The notes beneath the pieces are model-generated. The model ran no database searches. It was not told where the DNA came from and was given only the letters and a program-made list of their open reading frames with translations. From Viridothelium virens (Eukaryota > Ascomycota > Dothideomycetes > Trypetheliales > Trypetheliaceae), in NCBI GenBank assembly GCA_010094025.1, contig ML991772.1, positions 930,001-994,000 of the forward strand: a DNA stretch of 64,000 nt. The letters are read 5' to 3'. The position numbers and the translations under genes are program-made. Shown in pieces: positions 35,360 through 46,301 of the stretch. The first letter of the stretch is position 1, and each line of letters begins with the position of its first letter.

Positions 35360-37639
35360 ATGGATCATTCCACCACCAATGGATTTGATGTGCCTATACG
35401 GGGAAGACCTTCTACTCCTCGGTCGCCTCCTGTTCATCATGCCAGTCCAACAGAAATCGAAATAAATACTAGCGGAAGCGTCAATGGGCAGACAAGGAAT
35501 TTTCCAAACACAGCAACATCACCGAATGCGAGGGTACCGAACCCAGCGCAGCCGTTGAATGGCCTCAGTACACAAGCAGCAAGTGATCGATTGATTGTGG
35601 GAGTTGACTTTGGAACGACATATTCGGGGTACACTTCACTGGATATCGTGTATGGAAGGGTAATGGGCTAACGAACGAACAGTGTCGCTGCTGTCTACAG
35701 TGCCACTCCAGAAGATGTTGACATAATCAAGACGTGCGTTCTACACTTGTCCCTCTTCTGCAAATCTGAAGCCATTCTCAACTGACAGCCTCAAAGGTGG
35801 CCTGGAGGCAACGGCATCACCTCCGACAAAGTCCCCACAGAAATCGCCTACGACATCGACCCAGCCACCAGCACCACCTCTCCCCCCGTCTCCCCTCCCG
35901 GCCCCACCTCGCCCCTCTCCTCGAAACCCTCCACCAGCACGCTCAAATCCAAATCCAGCCTTCACAACAGCAATAGCAGCAGCGGCAGCGGTGGCATAAA
36001 ATGGGGCTTCCAATTCAAGCCCGAGTCACCGCGACTGCGCTGCATCAAGCTGTTCCTCGACCGCAACCAAAAACTACCACACTTCGTGTCGCCGCTGGAG
36101 ACAGCGGTGCAGCTGCGGCGGTACGACAAAACGGTGATGGACGCGGTGTCGGACTACCTGACGCAGCTGTACCGGCACACGCTGGACACGCTGACGCGGC
36201 GGTACGGCGCCGGCTTCGTCGAGTCGACGCGTGTCGAGTTCGTGCTGACCGTCCCCGCCGTCTGGAGCGATGCCGCCAAGAATGCGACGCTGCATGCGGC
36301 GGAGCGCGCGGGGATGGGCAGTCGGCATGAGTTGAGGCTGATTAGTGAGCCGGAGGCGGCGGCGGTCTATACGCTCAAGGCGATTCAGCCGAATCATTTG
36401 GATGTGGGCGATAATTTTATTGTGTGTGATGCTGGGGGTGGTACGGTGGATTTGATTGCGTATCGGATTACGCAGTTGACGCCGCTGCGCGTGGAAGAGA
36501 GTGCAGTGGGCACAGGGGGGTTGTGTGGAAGTGCTTTTCTGAATTACCGGTTTGAGGATCATGTCCGGGAAAGACTGGGTGCGGAGAGGTTTGCGCAAAT
36601 GAGGGAGAAGAAGCCCAAGTGTTGGATGATGGGATTGCGCTATTTTGAAGAATTCGTTAAGAGGAATTTCTCGATGGAGGAGGGCGGTGGATTGGGCGGT
36701 GAGGTCAACGTTCCGTTTCCAGGCTTGCCAGATGATGAAGAAGCAGGACTGGACTCTGGGTTTTTGGTCATGACGCCCGAGCAAGTCGAGGCCATCTTCG
36801 AACCAGTAATCAAGGAGGTAGAGCGGCTAGTAGAGGGACAAGTCGAAGCTATCAGAGAAAATGGAGGTGTGGTCAAGGGCATCGTGCTCGTGGGTGGTTT
36901 CGGACAGAGCAATTATCTGTACCAGCGGTTAAGAGCGCATTTCAACTCAGCTCCGCCACCGCCATATACAGAGCGTCCCACACATCAAGTAGCCGATGCA
37001 GTGGCACATCGGACAGTCGAGGTAATGCAACCACTGTATGCGTGGACCGCAGTGGTAAGAGGAGCTGTTCTAAGGGGGCTAGAAGGCAGTATGGTGGTCA
37101 GTAGAAGGAGCAGGTGGCATTATGGGACGAGCTATGCGACGGTATTTGATGAGGCCAAGCATCCAGTCGCAGATCGGTACTGGAGTCCGTTGTGGGAAAG
37201 ATGGATGGTTTCCGATCGAATGCAGTGGCATATCGCGAAGGTAATAACGATTCTCCTGTTACTTCATGAGACGACCGCTGGAATGAAGGGACTGACCAGA
37301 CTGTAGGGAACACCTATTTCCCCAGACCAACCTATCTCCTTCCATTATACCCGAAATTTCCGGCCGAATCAATCCCTCATCGTTGAGGACGATCTCATTG
37401 CATGCGCGGATGATATGCCTCCCGACGCCTATGCACACGGTCTGATCAACGTTTGCACCCTTACAACCGATCTGAATGCCGTCCCCAAATCATTATTCAC
37501 TCGTCTGACAACGACCAAGGGCGTCGAATTCGATAATTTGGACTTTACACTTGACATGAGAATCGAGAGTGCTGGATTAGTCTTTGAATTAAAGGTCGAC
37601 GGGGTGAGGTATGGGAGTGTGGAGGCGGAATTTCACTAG
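35360..37639 (+). CDS. HSPA12-like Hsp70-type ATPase
   Basis: Actin-fold ATPase related to HSPA12, a divergent Hsp70 group expanded in filamentous fungi; substrates unknown. Exons 35360-35628, 35683-35733, 35797-37240 and 37307-37639; 698 residues. Seen in order: a disordered Ser/Pro-rich head (~1-75); phosphate-1 motif IVGVDFGTTYSGVAAVYSA spanning intron 1; WPGGNGITSDKVPTEIAYD after intron 2; a Ser/Pro/Gly-rich insert of ~50 residues; VLTVPAVWSDAAKNATLHAA; LISEPEAAAVYTL; phosphate-2 motif FIVCDAGGGTVDLIAYRI; and the adenosine-site IVLVGGFGQSNYLYQRL. The C-terminal part is short and lacks a canonical peptide-binding domain. Intron 2 uses acceptor CAAAG; an alternative CAG 11 bases earlier would break the motif. 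An in-frame ATG at 35039 offers a 107-residue longer form. The 36.0-36.4 kb part is GC-rich. Confidence 0.86.
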
Positions 37640-38033
37640 TGTGCCCCTGCAAGGCACGCTTTTCTAGTTCGCATGGACATAGGCCATTGCTGGAGGCTAA
37701 AGACATCTGACCAGGCTGTCGAAATCGGCATGATGAAGACTAGGAGTTGTATCCGAGCTTGATGTCCGGTTGTTGTACAAGGCTATACCTAAGCATATAT
37801 CTTTGCTTATCCAACATTTCTTGTCACGACATTATTATGAGCACGGGTCGTCAAAGAGGCTATTGGCTCGGTGCTCGGAAAATATTTTGCTTCGAGGAAA
37901 GCGGCCAGTTGCGATACCCGTCCGCGGCTGTTCTATTTATCATGTTAATAGCTAAAAATTAGTCCTGCTCCGGATCAGCCTTCTTCCAACCTTCGGTCAA
38001 CGACTTGCTTCTCCCCAGTGATTCCGTGCCAGG
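37640..38033. other. Convergent intergenic region
   Basis: 394 bp between the 3' ends of the Hsp70-like and GH31 genes. Nothing recognised apart from untranslated flanks. Confidence 0.45.
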
Positions 38034-40214
38034 TCAATTGTCGAACACTGAGTGCACGCCATGAAATATTGATTTACCACCAGTGGCACTCAATGTTCTG
38101 TTTTGCTGTCCTTCTCTGGTGTACACAGCCAAAGTCCCACTAACTCCAATGTTTCCATACGTCACCTGGACAGTACCTGTCTTCTTATCACTCGTCATAA
38201 TCAACTCAACATTCTTTCCCGTATCGCCGTTGTAATATAGAAAGCTAGTTTGCGGAACATCGAAGGAAGGGAAAACCTCGATGTTGAGATGCGGCTTCCA
38301 ATTGTCGGTCCACTTATTGTTTGCCTGCAGGATATCGCCGCTGGGTATGATAGCACCCTCGGTCACATAGACTGGAACGCTAGACACTGGCAGCGATACG
38401 GACGCGGTGCTGCCTCCGACGTGTATCGACGTTCTGTTGAAGTACTCCAAGTATTTCGTTCTCTTATCCCCGGGGAAATAGACGCTTCGCGAACCGCCTG
38501 CGTTGATGATGGGAGCAACGAGGAACTGTTCGCCAAAGAAATATTGATCCGTAATTTCGTAAGCATGCTTGTCCTCGGGATGTTCAAGGAATAGGGCTCG
38601 GATGATCGGGAGCCCGTTTTGAGTTGCTTGGTAGGTGTAAGACTTAATGTACGGAAGCAGAGCGTGGTGGAGATTTGCGGTGTCCTTCAGCACGCTGACA
38701 AGGTTGGATGTGTAGGGCGGATACCAAGGTGTATGATTTGTGCCCAGCATGAGCTCATACACAGGAGAGAAGGTGGAGAACCACATCCAACGCGCCCATA
38801 GCTCTTCAGTCGGGTCGTTGAGCCCCCGGACATATCCTCCCGTGTCGGAGGACCAGACGGGAAACCCAACCAGGCCAGCTCGGATGCCACTTGCTACGGA
38901 GTAAGCAAGACCAGAGAAATTGGAGTGGGAGTCGCCATTCCAGATCCAGGTTCGGGAGCGTGAGCGATCGACGGCGCTCCGTGCGAAGTTATAGAAGTGC
39001 GAAGGGCCCCACTTCTCCATCATGGATTCATAACAGAGTTGTTCGAATAAGGGTTGCTGGATATTTTGCTCGTAGTCGGGCATCTCTCCCTCTTCTCCGC
39101 GGTCGATCTTGTATCCTTTTACTCCAACAGACGGGAAGTAGCTTAATCGCTCTTTGAAATAGTCGTATGCTGCTGGGATAGAAAGATTCAAAGCAGGTCC
39201 TAGGAATTGTACCGGATCAATGCCAGGGAAGAGCCATCCGTTCGCCTCTGACACGTTAAATAGTTCTGTGTCTAGGAAAGCACGATTGGCAACCCAGACC
39301 TGGAAGTCAAATCCATACGCGCTGAGGTTGGCGACGAATTCTTTGGGTGTAGGATAATATACAGGATCAAAGTCAAAATTTCCAAAGGAACTATTCCCGG
39401 TGCCATAAGGTCGATCGGCGAACATCGAAGTTGCGTGGATTTGGTTGAAGTAGAGATGGTTGACAACATCATAGTAATTTTCCTGCGCGTTGTGCACCCC
39501 AGCATGGAAGTCCTGTTCAAAGTTGTCGCTCCAGAAAGTTGGCCCGTAGCCGGTGTCTGCAGGTAGCTCGATATGTGCAGAAAGTGCGGTGTACTGGGAA
39601 ATAATGGACTTGAAGTTACCAGGAGTCTCGGGAAGGATGATGTAGTACACCAAACTGCTGCTGTTAAAGAAGTATTGAACCTGTCCAGGGACGGTGAAAT
39701 CGTAGGATCCGATTTTTTGAGTGTCCGTGTAAACGCCATAGCCAGCAGTGGTAAAGAAAAAGGGCGCACGAGCATTGTCCCAGTTCACGCCGTCTTCATT
39801 CCCCACTCCAATGAGTTCGAACGAAACATTGGCATTGTCAAGACGTTGAGACCAAGGGTATTCCCAAACGCCATAAAAGGAGGTGTCATTGTTAGTTGAG
39901 AAGCTAGAACCGACGAACGGACTCGAAGTATTGACTTGAACTTTGAAGATTGTGGAGTTGAGTTTGGTTGTTGTGATTTGACCACCGTTATTTGATATGG
40001 TTCCAGAGGCAGAAGCCGAGACTGGGGAAGTAGAAACATTGGTATTGCCAGCCAATATGGCATTGTTCTTGACTAACGTTTTTTTCCCCGATGAAACAAT
40101 TAGGGAAAAGGGTGATGTGCTAGAGACGGAAATAGAATTCTCGGAGCTGGGTACAGTCCATGCCTGCGCTGGAAAAAGTGAGGCTAAGCTTAACGCAATC
40201 CTTGCCCACAACAT
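38034..40214 (-). CDS. Secreted glycoside hydrolase family 31 (alpha-glucosidase / alpha-xylosidase type)
   Basis: Extracellular retaining glycosidase; intronless, 726 residues. A signal peptide is clear (cleavage likely after PAQA, about residue 18). A beta-rich N-terminal domain with many N-glycosylation sequons follows, then the GH31 barrel: the GYKIDRGEEGEMP motif holds the nucleophile-position aspartate at about D371, and WIWNGDSHSNFSGLAYSVAS holds the acid/base-position aspartate at about D428. FPVWSSDTGGYVRGLNDPTE and WARWMWFSTFSPVYELM are typical of subsite residues. The C-terminal domains include EQFLVAPIINAGGSRSVYFP. The KIDRGEE form differs from the common KxDxNE-type nucleophile motif of acid alpha-glucosidases, so substrate is open. 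A strong CGG inverted repeat lies ~130-150 bp upstream and may control it. Confidence 0.9.
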   Translation of the reverse strand: MLWARIALSLASLFPAQAWTVPSSENSISVSSTSPFSLIVSSGKKTLVKNNAILAGNTNVSTSPVSASASGTISNNGGQITTTKLNSTIFKVQVNTSSPFVGSSFSTNNDTSFYGVWEYPWSQRLDNANVSFELIGVGNEDGVNWDNARAPFFFTTAGYGVYTDTQKIGSYDFTVPGQVQYFFNSSSLVYYIILPETPGNFKSIISQYTALSAHIELPADTGYGPTFWSDNFEQDFHAGVHNAQENYYDVVNHLYFNQIHATSMFADRPYGTGNSSFGNFDFDPVYYPTPKEFVANLSAYGFDFQVWVANRAFLDTELFNVSEANGWLFPGIDPVQFLGPALNLSIPAAYDYFKERLSYFPSVGVKGYKIDRGEEGEMPDYEQNIQQPLFEQLCYESMMEKWGPSHFYNFARSAVDRSRSRTWIWNGDSHSNFSGLAYSVASGIRAGLVGFPVWSSDTGGYVRGLNDPTEELWARWMWFSTFSPVYELMLGTNHTPWYPPYTSNLVSVLKDTANLHHALLPYIKSYTYQATQNGLPIIRALFLEHPEDKHAYEITDQYFFGEQFLVAPIINAGGSRSVYFPGDKRTKYLEYFNRTSIHVGGSTASVSLPVSSVPVYVTEGAIIPSGDILQANNKWTDNWKPHLNIEVFPSFDVPQTSFLYYNGDTGKNVELIMTSDKKTGTVQVTYGNIGVSGTLAVYTREGQQNRTLSATGGKSIFHGVHSVFDN

Positions 40215-41149
40215 CTTTTAGAAAAGTTATCTGACCTACCGATTCTGTGCTCTTCCTGCCGAGATATATGTGGGTAAAGAACGATTCACTTGAAATTCCA
40301 CCCAGTCCTCTCTCGGGTGCTGATTCTCCGCAAACACCACAGTGCAGCGGCGGAAAATCCGCCGCCGAGGCATGCTCGCTGTATTTGCAAGTCAATTGTA
40401 GGCTACCGAAGTGCCCGAATCAACAATGATATCGTCATCAAGCAGAGCCTGTCGAAAATGCCCCGCAAGATCTCCAGGAACCAGCGGGGATAGCACGGTG
40501 GAGCAATCAGGCTAAATCTAATTGGCCGACTTCGGCAACCGTATCCGAGGTCTTCAGATAGAGTTCTTTCATGGCTTTGGATAATAATCTGAAACACAAG
40601 TGAAAGACTAATCTTTCGATGGTGTATCAAAGAACAGAAAATGGAATAGATACAGCTTCTGCAGAATTTGGTGGAAATCGAGAGGTAATTCTGGAGGCGT
40701 GGATCAGGCCAACCTTAAGAAGTGCTTCGGTGAACGTTCAACAAGTTCCTCATACTTGATCAAGGGCGATAGCAGAACTGAAGGCCAATCAACTTTTAGA
40801 AGGAAATTCCATACCCGGCGGCGGAGCAAGGCGCTACGCTCTGCGGAGTCACAGAGACAAGGCAGAGCGCTAAAAAGGCTCTTCAAGGTCATAAAAAATC
40901 CACTGGATGTAGATAAATATCGTAAATGGGGGAGAGATTGTTCATTCATTAATATTATGTCAGAGCGACAGTTGCAAAAGAATATACTGCAGACAGAAAC
41001 TACGACCAACTTAATTTAGACCGGTCCTCTGCAGCCGAAGGCTGGGAATACCTCAAAATACCCAAAGAGCTGATAGCCTAGAATTTAGTTAGTGATGGTA
41101 CACTGTCTCGTCGAGTGTGATCAGACCGTGTGGCACGCTCATGTTTCCC
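40215..41149. other. Gene-free region upstream of the GH31 gene
   Basis: 935 bp. The near end is the GH31 promoter. An open frame at 40699-41019 (plus) begins with GTG, has no family features and is not accepted as a gene. The segment 40800-40870 is GC-rich and locally self-complementary. Confidence 0.45.
40347..40365. promoter_or_regulatory. Palindromic CGG site in the GH31 promoter
   Basis: The sequence GCGGCGGAAAATCCGCCGC has perfect 8-bp arms around AAA. It contains CGG-N5-CCG nested inside CGG-N11-CCG, both layouts recognised by Zn2Cys6 dimers; N11 is the Gal4 spacing. It lies 133-151 bp before the GH31 ATG. Binding is inference. Confidence 0.55.
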
Positions 41150-41845
41150 TTAGACATTGCAGCCAGATTGTGCATACAGCTCCGCACGTCTTCTATCAAC
41201 CATAGTGCAATAATCACAGTATGCTTCTTCGCCACCGTAATCTCCGTGAAGCAGTGGCCGTAGTTCCTGAAAAGCGTTGTATCTATGCCCACACTTGGCT
41301 TTCCTCTGTCCGTCATCTTGTACACCATACCACGCCCAAAGTCCCAGTCTCGTGGGTACCAGATAAGCGTCCTTCTTAAAAATTTGTGCTCTTCTCGAAG
41401 CTTCTTCGGAGTTACTGCGAGTTGCGGAGAACCACATCAGGAAGAGGCTAACGAAAGCGCCGATAAAGACAATGACTAGGAGTAAGTAACCATTTTCGCC
41501 GACACAGGTCTTTCCACCTGTGCTCCAATCGATTCCAACGAGCGGGCAGCTACTGTTCGTACTGACTTCATTGGAGATAAGGAGCGTGGAGTTTGCTGTG
41601 TTAGATTCTTCGGGAAACGTAAGATCCATCTGCATTTGGAGATCCACGAACGTTAGATTGAGAAGTGGCGATGGCGGTGCGTTGATCATACCTTGTTCGA
41701 TGCAGGAGATGTCTCGTATAGAAAGAGTTAATGATGCCATTTTCCACGCCAATTTGTTGAACGGAAGGAGGACCGTAAGGGACGCGTATCGGTGGACTAA
41801 GCTTGTACGCTTAGTGGTCCTCGACGAAGACAGTGGGTGGGTCAT
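41150..41845 (-). CDS. Single-pass membrane protein of unknown function
   Basis: One open frame of 231 residues from the first ATG; another ATG 35 codons in gives an alternative, shorter start. The first ~118 residues carry several N-glycosylation sequons (NLT, NST, NSS) and a few cysteines, pointing to a lumenal or extracellular head. One membrane helix is clear at about 120-140 (GYLLLVIVFIGAFVSLFLMW), followed by a basic stretch and a cytosolic tail with scattered cysteines (KCGHRYNAF, EEAYCDYC). The tail could bind metal but shows no known finger. I do not recognise the family. It lies 124 bp downstream of the thioesterase gene on the same strand. Confidence 0.55.
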   Translation of the reverse strand: MTHPLSSSRTTKRTSLVHRYASLTVLLPFNKLAWKMASLTLSIRDISCIEQGMINAPPSPLLNLTFVDLQMQMDLTFPEESNTANSTLLISNEVSTNSSCPLVGIDWSTGGKTCVGENGYLLLVIVFIGAFVSLFLMWFSATRSNSEEASRRAQIFKKDAYLVPTRLGLWAWYGVQDDGQRKAKCGHRYNAFQELRPLLHGDYGGEEAYCDYCTMVDRRRAELYAQSGCNV

Positions 41846-41968
41846 CCGATTTGAAGATGTCCTCGGTCTGAGCAAGATTCTAGCTACTTTGCCGAACTAT
41901 TGGAGTACCGTGATCGTTTGAGAAGGGGCCTTTAGAGCAGACGATCAAGATGCCGAGGGAGGAGCCCT

Positions 41969-42526
41969 TCACAGTTTTGCCTCTCTTGTTGCCACAAACA
42001 ACGCTTCTGATTTGGCCAACACATTTCCGTCGCCATCTCTGATTTCGCAATCGACAAATCTTTTCTTACCAGTGACATTTGTGAGTCGCGCTGCCACTAG
42101 AATCGTCTGTTGACTCGCGACCGCTTTGAGAAACGAGACATTCAGGTAAGCCGTCACACTATAACCCCGTCCGGGTGCTTTTCCAAGATCTTTGTTTACT
42201 ACGAATAGAAAGCCACTGACTTCGTCCAGGATTGTGGCCAACATGCCGCCGTGAATGATATGAGGCTGACCATTGAGCAGCCCTCCAAGGGTCATAAGAC
42301 TTAGTACTTCTTCAACATATTGCGCGCCCGGAGTCGCCTTTCTGTGTAGGCAGACAGCATGTTTGATCGTGTCCTCTGTATTCAGCGTCTTATTGAAGAA
42401 AGTATCTTCGGAGTCCAGCTTAAGATTTCGAGATGTAAAAGGAAAGACCGTCATGTTGGGATCCTCGATCAATCTACGACACCATGCAATCGTTTGCAGA
42501 TGTTGCAAATCTGCTTCGAACGTCAT
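41969..42526 (-). CDS. Hotdog-fold thioesterase (PaaI/THEM4-like)
   Basis: Acyl-CoA thioesterase of the 4HBT superfamily; intronless, 185 residues, usual size. The core motif IIHGGMLATILDEVSGFL (about 90-110) has the catalytic-type HGG followed by the helix acid. Strands GYSVTAYLNVSFLKAV, TILVAARLTNVTGKKRFV and CEIRDGDGNVLAKSEALFVAT complete the hotdog fold. The ATG chosen (codon at 42526-42524) is the first true ATG; the frame further up starts only with TTG. There is no obvious mitochondrial presequence. Substrate cannot be told from sequence. Confidence 0.85.
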   Translation of the reverse strand: MTFEADLQHLQTIAWCRRLIEDPNMTVFPFTSRNLKLDSEDTFFNKTLNTEDTIKHAVCLHRKATPGAQYVEEVLSLMTLGGLLNGQPHIIHGGMLATILDEVSGFLFVVNKDLGKAPGRGYSVTAYLNVSFLKAVASQQTILVAARLTNVTGKKRFVDCEIRDGDGNVLAKSEALFVATREAKL

Positions 42527-43328
42527 TGCAAACGGTCGTCGACCCAAGTTCGTCCTGTAAGACGGGAAATATCAGGTTGCCAGAGCTAACGAAGGTTGGA
42601 GAGCTCAGCTTTCGTCAGGTTTCAATTCTTCGGGCATTTCTTGCCGAGGTTCAGCTTGGCGTCGCACTGTTTCTTCCCGCCTCAACGACGCAGCCTGCCT
42701 TACTAAGTACGGTCTCTACATCCTAAGCGCATCATATTCACTGCTGCTTGCTAATATTGTCGAATGATTCCTGTAGACTTGTTGCCGAGTGAGTCTTGAA
42801 TAGGAATTGACAGAGATTCTGACGAAAATAGCGCTGTCTCATCTGCCTCTCTCTGCATATCAAGTCTCATATCGTCTCCGTGCATTCAGTGACTATCGCT
42901 GTTGCTAACCCGCATCCTACCTTTGACTAACATCTGATGGCCAGTGAATCGGGAGAGCCTGGTCACGATGGACCGCTCTGCTCTTCAAAGACTATAGCAT
43001 TCCATGGAGAAATATTGCTATGACGACATGTCTAGGGCTCACCAGCATTCATCTGAGCCTCACGAGGCTGCATTCCAAAGGGCGCAAGCATTGTAGATTG
43101 CAGACCCAAAACCGGCTAGTCAGAACAGACGTTCGACTCTTTCGCAATCAGTAGGTATAAGGTCGGATCGGGAGCTCTTTCGTACTACCGTAGTACATCC
43201 CAAACTGACTCTTGGCATTTGAAGAACGCCTTCTTACACAAACTTCCTTTCTAATTCTTCTACAACCGAATTTTGGAGCTTAGTTTTCGCCGCAGTCTTC
43301 TTCGAAGAGTTCCGTACTACTTTTAACT
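42527..43328. promoter_or_regulatory. Divergent intergenic region thioesterase / small membrane protein
   Basis: 802 bp between outward-reading starts. No gene, RNA or repeat supported. The last ~120 bases before the plus-strand ATG are pyrimidine-rich. Confidence 0.4.
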
Positions 43329-43892
43329 ATGTTCCCTGTTTATGTCTTCCTGGCCTTCGTTGGCATCAACGCTTTCGAAAGGGGGTTGATGAAGTATCAC
43401 GACCGCCGTATCGCGCGGGAACGTGAACAAATGGCTCGCGAGCGCAAGAGCCGGGAATATAATCCCTCACCTCATAGCGAATTCAGCGACTACAGCTTCG
43501 GCGACTACGAGCCTGACTTTGACTGCTTCGCCAAGGAACCCCTGCCCGAGCCCGGCCCTCGTCCAACACACCCGCCACGAAGGCAAGGACAGAGAGTCCG
43601 TTTTGCACCAGTAGAGCGCCGCGAGAGGGCGCATGACGAGCGTGTATATCCTCCCACCAATCTTATCAGTCAAAAGAATGATACTTCTGGCAATGGAAAA
43701 GCAGACACTTGGAATGGCACACACTGGGACGACTTTATCGACGATTGGTGTGATGCGGAGCCAATGGTGGATCCATTCGGGATTCTTCCGCCAGTAGAAA
43801 AGCAGAGTCCACTGTCGTATGGCCAGGCGCCACATGTGGAGACGTCTCGCACCAAGACGTCGAGGCCTGAAAGACGGATGGCTTTCGTATGA
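43329..43892 (+). CDS. Small protein with N-terminal membrane anchor, unknown function
   Basis: Intronless, 187 residues. The first 15 residues (MFPVYVFLAFVGINAF) form a short hydrophobic segment, a possible signal anchor. A very basic and acidic helix follows (HDRRIAREREQMARERKSRE), then a disordered acidic/Pro-rich part and RRQGQRVRFAPVERRERAHD. The RVRFAP piece resembles a PP1-docking RVxF motif, which is speculation. The C-terminus has WNGTHWDDFIDDWCD. I do not recognise a family. A 60-residue open stretch before this ATG is absent, so the start is well fixed. Confidence 0.6.
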   Translation: MFPVYVFLAFVGINAFERGLMKYHDRRIAREREQMARERKSREYNPSPHSEFSDYSFGDYEPDFDCFAKEPLPEPGPRPTHPPRRQGQRVRFAPVERRERAHDERVYPPTNLISQKNDTSGNGKADTWNGTHWDDFIDDWCDAEPMVDPFGILPPVEKQSPLSYGQAPHVETSRTKTSRPERRMAFV

Positions 43893-44373
43893 ATGGGGGG
43901 AGTACTGGTTGGAAAGCAAGCCTGGTGCTTGGACTTTGATCGGCGCGGGCTTTCGTCGAGCCAGAGTAAGGGTAGTAATATTCAGTCTTTCCTATGAGTG
44001 GGATTTTCATTCCAGCAAATTCTAACCTTTGAATACCCTCGCTTTGTGACTCTGATATCCTTAGATTTGGAGTCTTTGGATGTACTTGAAGGGGTTTCTC
44101 TCCGATTCTGATATCTGAGATTAGTTAAACTACGGAAGTAAATGGTTCGACAAGTGCTCGATAATGTAGAGCGTGTCTATGTACTAGATGAGATAGTGCG
44201 CTACCCTGTGCATTTCTATCCTTGACACTTCATATACATGTGTGCCTCCCCAATGTTTGACGCCAAACTCGCTTCGCTACATTGCAACTCAGCAAGGCTA
44301 GTAAATCGTGATCACATAGACACGTATCTCATAATCCCAAGCTTTTGTACTCCAATTTGATTCGATCATGTTA
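43893..44373. other. Convergent intergenic region
   Basis: 481 bp of moderately AT-rich flank between two convergent genes. Nothing recognised. Confidence 0.4.
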
Positions 44374-46301
44374 TCACGCCTCACCTTGACTCTTTGTCCT
44401 CTCCAGTTCCCTTTCCTCCAGATCCACCAGCGGCTTTAGCTTTGCGTCCTTCTGAAACAGAAGATACCTCTTCACAAACCACACTGCTTGACGCACCCCA
44501 AACGCCGCCTGCTTGGCCGTGTCGACCTCAAACACGGCATCCAGTTCCTCAAGCGTCTTTTCTTTTGTCTCCGGCACAAACAACAGAATCGTTACCCAGC
44601 CGATCATGTTCCACGCCGCGTACCATCCGAACGCGCCCTGCGGTCGAAACGCATTGCGCAGCGAAGGCCACGTAATCGAGAGGACGAAGTTGAAGAACCA
44701 AGTCGTCGCAGTCGCCAGTGACATGCCGTAAGTGCGGAGGTAGAGCGGGTACGCCTCAGCGGAGTAGGTGAAGGGAACCGGACCCTCGCCTGGTGAGTAG
44801 ACGATGCCGAAGAGGTAGATGCCCAGAGCAACAAGGGCGACGCGAGTCTTGCTGGATGCCTCAATCCAGAAGCAGAAGCCAGTGAAGAGCAGACTGAGCG
44901 CCATGAGGGGGAAGGTGGTGAGGAGGAGGTTGCGTCGGCCGAAGGTGTCGATGGTGTAGACGGCGGGGAGGGCAAAGACAAAGTTGATGACGCCGAAGCC
45001 GAGGGAAGCAGCGAGCGCGTTGACGGGGGAGAAACCGGATGATTCAAAAATTGCGCTCGAGTAGTAGGCTATTACGTTGACGCCGCAGAATTGCTGCATG
45101 AACATGACGATCTCGCTCGCGAGCATGGCGTGGCGGTTGCGCGGCACAGTGATCATTTCTCGGATTTTGTTTTGGCCAAAGCGCATCTGGCCCTCGGATT
45201 CGAGAAGCTTATTCATGTAAAAGAGGTCTCGTGCTGCTTGGATCTTGTGGTAGCGGAGTCGACAAATGGCTTCATAGCCGGCATGATGTCGACCTTTCTG
45301 GATATACCAACGGGGAGACTCAGGACACCAGAAGACAAAGCAGCAGACGATGACGGCAGGAAGCATGGCCGATCCCATCATCAGACGCCAATTCAGACCA
45401 GTAATGTTGGACCGGTCAGGGACGTAGTAAAATGCGAGGTCGGCAGCATAACCCAGCATGATGCCGAAAGCGGTCCACATCTGCCATTGCATGACGAGAG
45501 CCCCACGAATCCCTGGAGGGCTGCATTCGGCGGCATAGATAGGCACTGTAGCGGATTTAGGTCCTATACCGAATCCCAAAGCAAAACGAGCGATGAACAT
45601 GGACCACCAAGTATTGACGAAGGCTTGCCAGAAGCACGCTAATGCTGAGAAGATACAAGTGATGAAGATGGTTCCACGTCGTCCAAACCAATTATTGTAT
45701 GGGATAGTAAGCCAGCACCCAATGAATGCACAGCACAGGTACGGTGCTGAATTGGTAAGACCAAGGAGCCAGGTCGAGCGTGGGTCTTCACCACCTATAC
45801 CAAATTGTTGGCCGTAGTAGATCTGAGCACCATTTACGACCGTCTCGTCTACATTAGGTATTAGTCTCTCAATATCTCTTGATATTGGACTAGATTCGGC
45901 GTACCCATTCCCTGAACAGCCGCACAAATGGAGCAGAGGATGATCACAATATACAGCAGCTTCGGTTGGGACCATTTATGTGACCACTCTCTTCTTAATA
46001 CGTCTAGTTCATCTTGCGTCAGGTTTGGACATTTGTCAAAATTCTCAGGTGCCGCAGCAAGCACAGCTCCGAGTTTGAATGCTCGCAAATCCTCGGGCTC
46101 AACAAGGGCATGTGCCCGCGCGTATTCGACCCCCAACTCCATGAGCTCTTGCTGTGATTTGCCTCTCAGAGGGTTGGCTAGGATCGCATTCATCTCAGCT
46201 CGTTTGAGGGCGGCGGCGGAGACTGACGCCCGAGCTGCTCTGCTTGCGTAGGACGTTTTGCGGTCGGCATGATTGAGACCGTCTGGTTCGAACGTCGCCA
46301 T
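44374..46301 (-). CDS. MFS sugar porter (hexose/polyol transporter type)
   Basis: Plasma-membrane sugar:H+ symporter, 623 residues in two exons (46301-45905 and 45848-44374; 56-nt intron, phase 1). A long cytosolic N-terminus (~105 residues) carries NPLRGKSQQELMELGVEYAR and LTQDELDVLRREWSHKWSQP, which I recall from the ITR/polyol branch of fungal porters. TM1 ends SICAAVQGMDETVVNGAQIY across the intron. Signature motifs: WFGRRGTIF (TM2-3), ARFALGFGIGPKSATVPIYA (TM4-5), PESPRWYIQKGR, FMQQFCGVNVIAYYS (TM7), DTFGRRN, and VPETKEKTLEELD after TM12. The exon 2 coding strand is GC-rich. Substrate unknown. Confidence 0.9.

Noticed and set aside
40699-41019. Basic 106-codon frame in the GH31 upstream region
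   Set aside because: It begins with GTG, has no recognisable domain and lies in a locally self-complementary GC-rich stretch.
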